DNA from: Corynebacterium sp.
GTDB taxonomy: Bacteria > Actinomycetota > Actinomycetes > Mycobacteriales > Mycobacteriaceae
Direction: 5' to 3'
Assembly (NCBI GenBank): GCA_030450335.1
Contig: JAKDIS010000078.1
Location: 1-12,474, forward strand
Length of the DNA: 12,474 nucleotides
The translations under genes and the position numbers were made by a program. The notes beneath the pieces are model-generated. The model saw only the letters and a program-made list of their open reading frames with translations, made no database searches and was not told the DNA's origin. This document shows positions 1 to 7,000 of the stretch, one piece after another (within the stretch, counting starts at the first letter, position 1; each line of letters opens with the position of its first letter).

Positions 1-162
1 CTGGGCGGGGGCGATGACCGCAGTGCCCCCCGGTGGGGCGGCCTGCCATGGGTCTAAGCGGGCGACAACGGGGGGGGGGGGGCGGGAGGGGTACGTCGCA
101 GATGTGCGGCAGGCCCTCCGTAAGTGTTTCCGAAAATATGTGCTTATGGGTGTGCGGTTCCG
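1..162. other. Left-edge segment, no supportable gene
   Basis: No convincing gene is visible here. Frame 1 on the plus strand is open from the window edge to a TAA at 55-57, so it could be the last 18 codons of a convergent gene starting outside the window, but nothing in it is recognisable. The segment holds a 13-G run and an inverted pair, GGCCTGCC at 40-47 and GGCAGGCC at 108-115, flanking the G-rich stretch. Just past the mrx1 stop there is a weak CGGTT/AACCG hairpin (155-169) without a T-tract, too weak to call a terminator. Confidence 0.5.
70..91 (+). repeat. 13-G homopolymer within a G-quadruplex-like tract
   Basis: Positions 70-82 are thirteen consecutive G, followed by C, GGG, A and GGGG. 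Four or more G-triplets with short loops fit the general G-quadruplex pattern. Such long G runs are prone to slippage in replication and sequencing. It lies downstream of mrx1, outside any recognised gene. Confidence 0.8.
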
Positions 163-405
163 CTAACCGAGCTCGGCGAGCTTCGCCCGGACGTCGTCCG
201 CAGGCGGGTTGGTGGCGTGCGTGCCGTCGGAGTACTTCACGGTGGGCACCACACGGTTGCCGTCGTTGACGGACTTGACCCACTCGCCGGCGTCCGGGTG
301 CTCCTCGACGTCGATACGCTCGTACGGGGTGTCGGTGGCGTCCAGGTCAGCGGTGAGCTGCTTGCAGAAGGGGCACCAGGTGGTGGTGTACAGGGTGACG
401 GACAT
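163..405 (-). CDS. mrx1: Mycoredoxin (Mrx1-type glutaredoxin-like protein)
   Basis: An 80-residue cytoplasmic thioredoxin-fold protein. The family reduces mixed disulfides between proteins and mycothiol, receiving electrons from mycothiol and mycothiol disulfide reductase. The N-terminus has the strand MSVTLYTTT followed by the active-site motif W-C-P-F-C (Cys11 and Cys14); corynebacterial and mycobacterial Mrx1 usually have CPYC, so Phe here is a conservative change. A cis-proline sits in VVPTV (Pro54), and length and the C-terminal helix fit the whole family. The ATG is preceded by a good AGGAGT ribosome site (411-417). It is last in the leftward operon, 17 bp after dfrA, so it is probably co-transcribed with thymidylate-synthesis genes. 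A generic NrdH/glutaredoxin is the alternative, but the actinobacterial context and sequence favour mycoredoxin. Confidence 0.9.
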   Translation of the reverse strand: MSVTLYTTTWCPFCKQLTADLDATDTPYERIDVEEHPDAGEWVKSVNDGNRVVPTVKYSDGTHATNPPADDVRAKLAELG

Positions 406-410
406 GGGTT

Positions 411-417
411 ACTCCTT
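411..417 (-). promoter_or_regulatory. Ribosome binding site of mrx1
   Basis: AAGGAGT on the minus strand, 5 bp before the mrx1 ATG. It fixes that start and shows that mrx1 can be translated independently although it is last in a tight operon. Confidence 0.75.
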
Positions 418-422
418 GATCG

Positions 423-1040
423 TTAGCGGTTCGTGTTCGTGTATTCGCAGATACGGTAACGCAACGGGTCCTCGCCGGTCAGGGCGGTTCCCTTCGCCGA
501 CTCCAGCCAGGGGCCGTCGGCGACGGCGAAGGAGCCGTCCTCCAGCGTCGCACGCATGTCGGGGGCGGCGACGGTGAAGCGCTCCGGCGCCCCGCAGGCG
601 ATCTCGGTGACCACCACCCGGTCGGCGACCGGCAGGCACTGGCGGTAGATCTCCCCGCCACCGAGGATCCACACCGTGGGAACTGTGGACGCGTCCGCCC
701 CGGCGACGCGGTAGGCGGCGGCGACGGCCTCCGGGATCGTCGCGCACACCGTCCCGCCCGGGGCGTCGTACGAGGTGTTGCGGGTGATCACCACGTTGTC
801 GCGTCCGGGGAGGGGACGGAAGCGCGGGTCCAGGGCCTCCCACGAGATCCGGCCCATCACCACGGGTGCGCCCACGGTGGAGTTCTTGAAGTGTTCCAGG
901 TCCTCCGGCAGGTACCAGGGCATGTCGGTGCCGTCGCCGATGATGTTGTCGGTGGTCTGCGCCCAGATCATCGCCACCTCGACGTCGTCCGGCAGCCCGG
1001 CGGCGCGCAGTGCGTCCCTGGTTAGTGTGGTATCGCTCAT
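423..1040 (-). CDS. dfrA: Dihydrofolate reductase
   Basis: A 205-residue DHFR, which reduces dihydrofolate to tetrahydrofolate with NADPH and regenerates the cofactor oxidised by the adjacent ThyA. Visible family features are the N-terminal strand and Met20-type loop region (AMIWAQTTDNIIG), MPWYLPEDL with Asp47 aligning to the catalytic acid, the NADPH-binding VVMGRISWEAL and the WILGGGEIY motif (124-132). It has an extra ~20 residues before the first core strand. I chose the ATG at 1040 because it lies 20 bp after the thyA stop with an AAGGA-like site upstream; a GTG at 977 would give a shorter protein starting at the core. The same reading frame stays open further upstream, but that part lies inside thyA on the same strand in another frame and is not coding. 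folA is an equally used symbol. Confidence 0.95.
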   Translation of the reverse strand: MSDTTLTRDALRAAGLPDDVEVAMIWAQTTDNIIGDGTDMPWYLPEDLEHFKNSTVGAPVVMGRISWEALDPRFRPLPGRDNVVITRNTSYDAPGGTVCATIPEAVAAAYRVAGADASTVPTVWILGGGEIYRQCLPVADRVVVTEIACGAPERFTVAAPDMRATLEDGSFAVADGPWLESAKGTALTGEDPLRYRICEYTNTNR

Positions 1041-1060
1041 GGTGACTGTCTCGTCCTTCC

Positions 1061-1873
1061 TCACACCGCCACCGGGGCCTTGATACCCGGGTGCGGGTCG
1101 TAATCGTCCACGGAAATGTCGTCGAAGGTGTAGCTGAACATGTCGTCCGCCTTCGTCAGCGACAGCGTGGGGTAGGGGCGCGCCTCCCGGCTGAGCTGGC
1201 GTTCCACCTGCTCCACGTGGTTGTCGTAGATGTGGCAGTCGCCACCGGTCCACACGAACTCGCCGACCTCCAGGCCCGCCTGCTGGGCGAACATGTGGGT
1301 CAGGATGGAGTAGCTGGCGATGTTGAACGGCACGCCCAGGAACATGTCCGCGCTGCGCTGGTAGAGCTGGCAGGACAGCTTCCCGTCGGCCACGTAGAGC
1401 TGGAACATCAGGTGGCACGGCGGCAGAGCCATGTCGTCGAGCTCGGAGACGTTCCACGCCGAGACGATGTTGCGCCGCGAATCCGGGTTCTGCTTCAGCG
1501 TCTCCAACGCCGCGGCGATCTGGTCGACGTGTGCGCCGTCCGGGGTGGGCCAGCTGCGCCACTGGACGCCGTAGATGGGACCCAGGTCGCCGTTGTCGTC
1601 GGCCCACTCGTCCCAGATGCTCACCCCGTGCTCGTGCAACCAGGACACGTTGGAGTCCCCGCGCAGGAACCAGAGCAGTTCGCCCACGACGGACTTGAGG
1701 TGGACCTTCTTCGTGGTGATCAGCGGGAACCCCGCCGACAGGTCGTAGCGGATCTGGCGGCCGAACAGGCTGCGTGTGCCGGTGCCGGTGCGGTCGCCCT
1801 TGGCGGTGCCGTCGGCGAGGATCTCGGCCAGGAGATCCTCGTAGGGCGTGGAGATGGGGGAGGCGGAACTCAT
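1061..1873 (-). CDS. thyA: Thymidylate synthase (ThyA)
   Basis: A 270-residue classical, folate-dependent thymidylate synthase that converts dUMP to dTMP using methylene-tetrahydrofolate and yields dihydrofolate, the substrate of the next gene. The active-site Cys is Cys153 in [20 protein letters not shown]; the dUMP phosphate-binding [29 protein letters not shown] and the HIYDNH motif are all present, and the C-terminal AV-type ending is typical. The ATG at 1873 gives the usual N-terminus, with STPYEDLL near the start as in corynebacterial ThyA. An in-frame ATG at 1909 would add 12 residues and leave 9 bp after the upstream stop; neither has a strong ribosome site. It is the third gene of the leftward operon. 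Nothing is truncated or missing. Confidence 0.97.
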   Translation of the reverse strand: MSSASPISTPYEDLLAEILADGTAKGDRTGTGTRSLFGRQIRYDLSAGFPLITTKKVHLKSVVGELLWFLRGDSNVSWLHEHGVSIWDEWADDNGDLGPIYGVQWRSWPTPDGAHVDQIAAALETLKQNPDSRRNIVSAWNVSELDDMALPPCHLMFQLYVADGKLSCQLYQRSADMFLGVPFNIASYSILTHMFAQQAGLEVGEFVWTGGDCHIYDNHVEQVERQLSREARPYPTLSLTKADDMFSYTFDDISVDDYDPHPGIKAPVAV

Positions 1874-1918
1874 GGTGTCAAGAATAGGTGTCGTCGGTCC
1901 CGGCGGCATCCGCCGGGT

Positions 1919-3154
1919 TCATAACACCTTGCGCAGCGGCATCAGCGCGATCTCGGCGACACGGGACAGCGGGTGCTCGTCGCGCCAGGACGTGGAGTTG
2001 ACCGTCTCGCAGTGCTCGATGTCGGCGGTGAAGATCTCCTCCAGCGTGGCCGCGAAGTCCTTGTCCGTCACCTCGATGTTCGTCTCGTAGTTGAAGGACA
2101 GCGACAGCCGGTCGATGTTCGCCGTACCCACCGTGGACCACTCGCCGTCGATGGTGGCGGTCTTCGCGTGGATCATCGTGGTGGCGTACAGGTGCAGTGT
2201 GATGCCGTGCTCCAGGATCTCGCCGTAGAACCCCCGGCTCACCCAGTCGGCGACCATGTGGTTGGACTCCTTGGGCACCATCAGGCGTACGTCCACCCCA
2301 CGGTCGGACGCCCGGTAGAGCGCCTGCAGGATCTGCTGGTCCGGGATGAAGTAGGGCGTGGTGATCCAGATGTGGTCGCGGGCGCGCTCGATGGCGGTGA
2401 GGTACATGTTGCGCAGCGGGTACACCAGCTGCACCGGCAGGTTCGCCACGACCTGGATCCGGGAGTCCCAGCTGTCCGGGGCGGTCCAGGGGATGTCCCC
2501 GCCGTCCGGCCACTTCTGGTTCCACACCCGGGTGACCGCATTGCGCAGCCCCCAGGTCTTCGGGCCGACCTGGCGCACGTGGGTGTCGCGCCAGTGCCCG
2601 GCGAACTCGGAGCCGATGTTGTAGCCGCCGACGAAGCCGGTGTGGTCGTCGACGACGAGGATCTTGGAGTGGCACACCCCGGTGGTGCGTACCGGGGCGG
2701 TCCACAGTTTGCGGGTGACCACGGGCAGGCGGGCGACGTGGACCTTGTCGGAGAAGTTGCGGTAGAACGAGCGCGGCACCACGAGGTTGCCGAGGCCGTC
2801 GTAGATCACGTAGACGTCCACGCCACGGTCCGCGGCGGCGTTGAGTGCCTCGATGAAGGCCAGGCCGTCCTCGTCGGCCTTCCACATGTAGTTCTCCATG
2901 ACGATGATGTCCTCGGCGGCGCCGATGGCGTCGACCATGTCGTCGTAGAGGCTGCGTCCGTCGGTGTAGACGGTCATCTCGGAGTCGCCGACGGTGGCGG
3001 AGAATGTGCCCGGACGTGGGGCCTCACGTTGCTTGCGGCCCTGGCGCCGGACGAGGTCGGCGGTGAGTGCGGGCAGGGCGGCGGCCGCGGCGAGGGCGGC
3101 GGCGCCGCTCACGGCGAGGCCACCGTAGGTGGCGGCGGTGCGGGCGGAAGTCAT
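1919..3154 (-). CDS. PLD-superfamily cardiolipin synthase-like protein
   Basis: A 411-residue phospholipase D-superfamily protein with both HKD catalytic motifs: H162-x-K164-x4-D169 in CHSKILVVDD and H329-x-K331-x4-D336 in IHAKTATID. Each is followed by the usual GG/GT-x-N segment (VGGYNIGSEF and VGTANIDRLS). Residues about 8-33 are an Ala-rich hydrophobic segment that should anchor the protein in the membrane, with the catalytic part following a basic stretch (RRQGRKQR). Bacterial members with this layout join phosphatidylglycerol units into cardiolipin. E. coli ClsA has two membrane segments, so this form with one is slightly different, and another phosphatidyl transfer substrate is possible. 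It starts 28 bp after cysQ. The ribosome site is a poor GGGCGGG. Confidence 0.85.
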   Translation of the reverse strand: MTSARTAATYGGLAVSGAAALAAAAALPALTADLVRRQGRKQREAPRPGTFSATVGDSEMTVYTDGRSLYDDMVDAIGAAEDIIVMENYMWKADEDGLAFIEALNAAADRGVDVYVIYDGLGNLVVPRSFYRNFSDKVHVARLPVVTRKLWTAPVRTTGVCHSKILVVDDHTGFVGGYNIGSEFAGHWRDTHVRQVGPKTWGLRNAVTRVWNQKWPDGGDIPWTAPDSWDSRIQVVANLPVQLVYPLRNMYLTAIERARDHIWITTPYFIPDQQILQALYRASDRGVDVRLMVPKESNHMVADWVSRGFYGEILEHGITLHLYATTMIHAKTATIDGEWSTVGTANIDRLSLSFNYETNIEVTDKDFAATLEEIFTADIEHCETVNSTSWRDEHPLSRVAEIALMPLRKVL

Positions 3155-3182
3155 CCCGCCCAGTGTAGAGAAGCCCGCGGAG

Positions 3183-3950
3183 CTACGCGGTTGTGTAGGA
3201 ACCGTTCTCCGCGGTGAACCGGGCGGCGGCGGCGAGGATGTCCTCGGCCACGTCGGGACGGCAGATCAGCAGGTCGGGGAGGTAGGTGTCCTCGTTGTTG
3301 TAGACCAACGGGGAACCGTCGAGGCGGCTGCAGTGCAGGCCGGCGGCCTGGCACACGCCGACTGGGGCGGCGTTGTCCCACTCGTACTGGCCTCCGGCGT
3401 GGATGTAGGCGTCGTTGTCGCCGAGCAGGACGCTGATGGCCTTGGCGCCGCAGGAACCCATCGTCGTGAGCTCCGCGCCGAGCGACTCGGCGACGTAGGG
3501 GGCCACGTCCGGCGTGCTGTTGCGCGAGATCACGAAGCGGTTCGTCGGCGCCCCGGAGACCGCACGGGACTCCGCGGAGGTGAACACCTGACCCAGGTCC
3601 GGCATGCCGACGGCGGAGACCGTGACGGTGCCCTTCACCGCCAGGGCGATGTGCACCGCCCAGTCCTGGCGCACGCCGGCGTACTCGCGGGTGCCGTCCA
3701 GCGGGTCGATGATCCACACCCGGTCCTTGCCGAGGCGGGAGAGGTCGTCGGTGGCCTCCTCGGAGAGCACCGCGTCGTCCGGGCGGTGCAGCGCCAGGGA
3801 CCGGGCGATCCAGTCCTGGGCGATCGCGTCACCGGCGGCACCCAGATCCCCGCCCCGCAGAAGTCCCACGTTGCGGACCCCTTTGAGGATCTCTCCGGTG
3901 CCCTGGGCAAGGCGACCGGCAAGGGTCTCGTCGTCGATGAAGCGCGTCAT
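3183..3950 (-). CDS. cysQ: CysQ-type 3'(2'),5'-bisphosphate nucleotidase / inositol monophosphatase family
   Basis: A 255-residue member of the lithium-sensitive, Mg-dependent phosphatase superfamily. Metal ligands are visible: Glu64/Glu65 in VLSEEATDD, Asp82 and Asp85 in IIDPLDGTREY, and Asp192 in YEWDNAAP. CysQ removes 3'-phosphoadenosine 5'-phosphate left over from sulfate assimilation and sulfotransfer, and some actinobacterial members also hydrolyse inositol phosphate or fructose bisphosphate, so the exact substrate is not settled by sequence. The ATG at 3950 gives a normal N-terminus. The frame is open much further upstream (to 4727), but that part is antisense to lhr and is not coding. 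There is no ribosome site; instead a -10-like TACAAT lies 8 bp before the ATG, suggesting a leaderless message. First gene of the five-gene operon. Confidence 0.88.
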   Translation of the reverse strand: MTRFIDDETLAGRLAQGTGEILKGVRNVGLLRGGDLGAAGDAIAQDWIARSLALHRPDDAVLSEEATDDLSRLGKDRVWIIDPLDGTREYAGVRQDWAVHIALAVKGTVTVSAVGMPDLGQVFTSAESRAVSGAPTNRFVISRNSTPDVAPYVAESLGAELTTMGSCGAKAISVLLGDNDAYIHAGGQYEWDNAAPVGVCQAAGLHCSRLDGSPLVYNNEDTYLPDLLICRPDVAEDILAAAARFTAENGSYTTA

Positions 3951-3958
3951 GGGAACCC

Positions 3959-3986
3959 ATTGTAATCGCAGCGGCGGGGAGTCACA
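3959..3986 (-). promoter_or_regulatory. Predicted promoter of the cysQ-cls-thyA-dfrA-mrx1 operon (leaderless)
   Basis: On the minus strand, TGTGAC (3981-3986), a 16-bp spacer, then TACAAT (3959-3964), which fits the TANANT actinobacterial -10 pattern. Transcription would begin 6-9 bp downstream, at or next to the A of the cysQ ATG (3950). The absence of any Shine-Dalgarno sequence supports a leaderless transcript. Confidence 0.6.
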
Positions 3987-4080
3987 GCGGAAAGTGTCGT
4001 GAAGTCCGCCGATGACGCCGGAGCAGGGCCTTTTGTGCGCCGGAAATTCCATGTCCGTGCCGCGTGGTTGACTGGTGGAC

Positions 4081-7000
4081 ATGACTGACGCCCCCGATCC
4101 GCTGGACCGTTTCTCCGCCCCGGTCGCCGCCTGGTTCCGTGAGGTGTTCAGCGAGCCCACGGTGGTCCAGTCACAGGCGTGGGACGCGATCAGCCGGGGC
4201 GACAACGCCCTCGTCGTCGCCCCGACGGGTTCGGGAAAGACGTTGGCGGCGTTCCTGTGGGCGCTGTCGAGGCTGACCTCGCAGGGGCTGATGAACAGGA
4301 CGCAGGACGGTGCCGGCACACGCGTGCTGTACATCTCCCCGCTGAAGGCGCTGGGTGTGGACGTGGAGCGCAACCTGCAGGTCCCGCTCGCCGGTATCGC
4401 GCGCACCGCCGCGGCGTCCGGCGCCGACATCGCCCCGGTGCGCGTGGGCGTGCGGTCCGGCGACACCCCGCAGGCCGAGCGGGCGAAGATGCTGCGCACC
4501 CCGCCGGACGTGCTGATCACCACCCCGGAGTCGCTGTACCTCATGCTCACCTCCAAGGCAGCCGGCACGTTGCGCGGGGTGGACACCGTCATCGTCGACG
4601 AGGTCCACGCCGTGGCGGGCACGAAACGCGGTACGCACCTGGCACTGAGCCTGGAGCGGCTCGAGCAGCTCACCGAGGACCCCGTGCAGCGCATCGGGCT
4701 GTCGGCCACGGTGAACCCGGTGGACACCGTCGCCGCCTACCTCGGCGGGGACCGTCCGGTCACGGTGGTCAACCCGCCGACCACCAAGTTGTGGGACGTG
4801 CGGGTACGCAGCGTGGTCGAGGACTTCCGCGACCCGCCGGCGTTGGAGGACGTGGCGGCCGCGGCAGGGGAGGGCTCGGGAGATGACACGGGCGTCACGG
4901 ACGATGCAGTGCCGTTCGACGAGGCGCTGGCCGGCCCGTCGTTGATCGGCGAGGGCGTCGGTGGGGTCACCGAGGCAGGCAGCGGTTCGCGGGTGGCGTC
5001 CGGCGTGGACCGCGAGTCCGCGCTGCCGCAGCAGAAGTCCGTGTGGCCGCACGTGCAGCGGGCGATCTACGAACAGGTCATGGACAACCGGTCCACCCTG
5101 GTGTTCGTCAACGCCCGGCGTACCGCCGAGCGGCTCACCGGCGCGCTCAACGAGATGTGGGCCCTGGAGCACGACCCGGACTCGTTGGCCCCGCCCACGC
5201 GACGCGACCCCGCCCAGCTCATGGCGCAGTCCGGTGCGGTGCCCGGCGCCCCGCAGGTCATCGCCCGGGCGCACCACGGGTCGGTGTCCAAGGACGAGCG
5301 TGCCGACATCGAGGCGGCGCTGAAGGACGGCTCGCTGCGGTGCGTGGTGGCCACCTCGTCGTTGGAGCTCGGCATCGACATGGGGCTGGTCGACCATGTG
5401 GTGCAGGTCGGGGCGCCGCCGAGCGTGTCTTCGGCGGTGCAACGCTGCGGGCGCGCCGGGCACTCCGTGGGTGCGGTGTCACGCGCCACGATCTACCCGC
5501 TGCACCGGGCGGATGCCGAGGTGGCGACCGTGATCGTGGACCGGATGCTCGCCGGCGACCTGGAGCCGTTGCGGGTGGTGGCCAATGCGCTGGACGTGCT
5601 GGCGCAGCAGACCGTCGCCGTGGCGGCACAGGCGGCCGCCCAGGTAGGGGAGGGCGACGGCACAGTGGACGTGGAGGACTGGTTCCGCACCGTCCGGCGT
5701 GCCCACCCCTACGCCGCCCTGCCGCGCGAGGCCTTCGACGGGGTGCTGGAACTGGTCAGCGGCCGGTACCCGTCCACCGACTTCGCCGAGCTGCGTCCCA
5801 AGGTGGTCTACGACCCGGCCACCGGGGCCTTCGAGGCACGCCCCGGTGCCCAGCGCACCGCGGTGACCTCGGGCGGGACGATCCCCGACCGTGGCCTGTT
5901 CGGCGTCTTCCTCCCTGCCGACGGAGACGCGAACACCGGTGGCCGGCGTGTCGGCGAGCTCGACGAGGAGATGGTCTACGAGTCGCGGGTGGGCGACGTG
6001 TTCACCCTGGGGGCCTCGTCGTGGCGGATCGCCGAGATCACCCGTGACCAGGTCATCGTCACCCCGGCGGCCGGGCACACCGGGCGCCTGCCGTTCTGGG
6101 TCGGCGACGCCGAGGGCCGTCCCGCCGATCTCGCCCCGGTGCTCGGCGCCGCGCGTCGCGGTTGGGGCAAGGGGAAAGACGGAGACCTGCGCGGCTCGGA
6201 CTTCCTCGACGACTACACCCGGCGCAACCTCGACGACTTCTACGCCGGCCAACGCGAGGCCACCCAGGTCGTGCCCGATGAACGCACGATCCTGATCGAA
6301 CGCTTCCACGACGAGGTCGGCGACTGGCGCGTGGTCGTCCACACCCCCTGGGGCCGTTCGGTGAACGCGCCCTGGGCACTGGCGATCGGGGCGGAGCTGT
6401 CGCGGCGCTCCGGCATCGACGCGATGGCCGTCGCCGGCGACGATGGCATCGTCCTGCGCCTGCCCTACACCGAGGACGCTCCGGGCGCGGAGCTGCTCAC
6501 CGGCGGGGCAGGTGGCGTGGCAGGTTCGGACGCCGCGCCGGTCGTCGCCGAGGTCACCGACGCGGTCGGGTCGTCCGCCCTGTTCGCCGGCCGTTTCCGC
6601 GAGTGCGCCGCACGCGCCCTCCTGCTGCCTCGGCGAAACCCGGGCAAACGGCAGCCGTTGTGGCAGCAACGCCAGCGCGCCGCCCAGCTGCTGGACGTCG
6701 CCCGCCCGCACCCGGAGTTCCCGATCATGGTGGAGACCATGCGCGAGTGCCTGCGCGACGTCTACGACCTGCCCGCCCTGGAGAAGGTCGTCGCCGCGGT
6801 GGGCACCCGTGCGATGCGCGTCGCCGAGATCACCACCGAGACTCCCTCGCCCTTCGCCGAGTCCCTGCTGTTCAGCTACACCGGGGCGTTCCTCTACGAA
6901 GGCGACTCCGCAGACCGGGCCGCCGCGCTGACCGTGGACCCCGCACTGCTCGCCGCGGTGCTGGGGGCACGTGGTGAGGGCCTGGTGCTCGACCCGGACG

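Noticed and set aside
155..169. CGGTT-CCGCT-AACCG as an mrx1 terminator
   Set aside because: The stem is only 5 bp, overlaps the stop codon and has no T-tract.
1041..1607. N-terminal extension of the dfrA frame
   Set aside because: This part lies inside thyA in another frame on the same strand; its translation is Arg/Pro/Gly-rich, and DHFR similarity begins only after the ATG at 1040.
1973..3217. A 414-codon open frame on the plus strand
   Set aside because: It is antisense to the cardiolipin synthase gene, whose two HKD motifs show the true strand and frame; the shadow product is Val/Gly/Asp repetitive.
4059..4080. TTGACT at 4068-4073 as a -10 of lhr
   Set aside because: It has the right distance from the ATG and a preceding TGG, but it matches the -10 pattern poorly and no -35 is evident, so I do not list an lhr promoter.
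3951..4727. N-terminal extension of the cysQ frame
   Set aside because: It is antisense to the 5' part of lhr, crosses the divergent promoter region, and has the Ser/Thr/Arg-rich makeup of a shadow.
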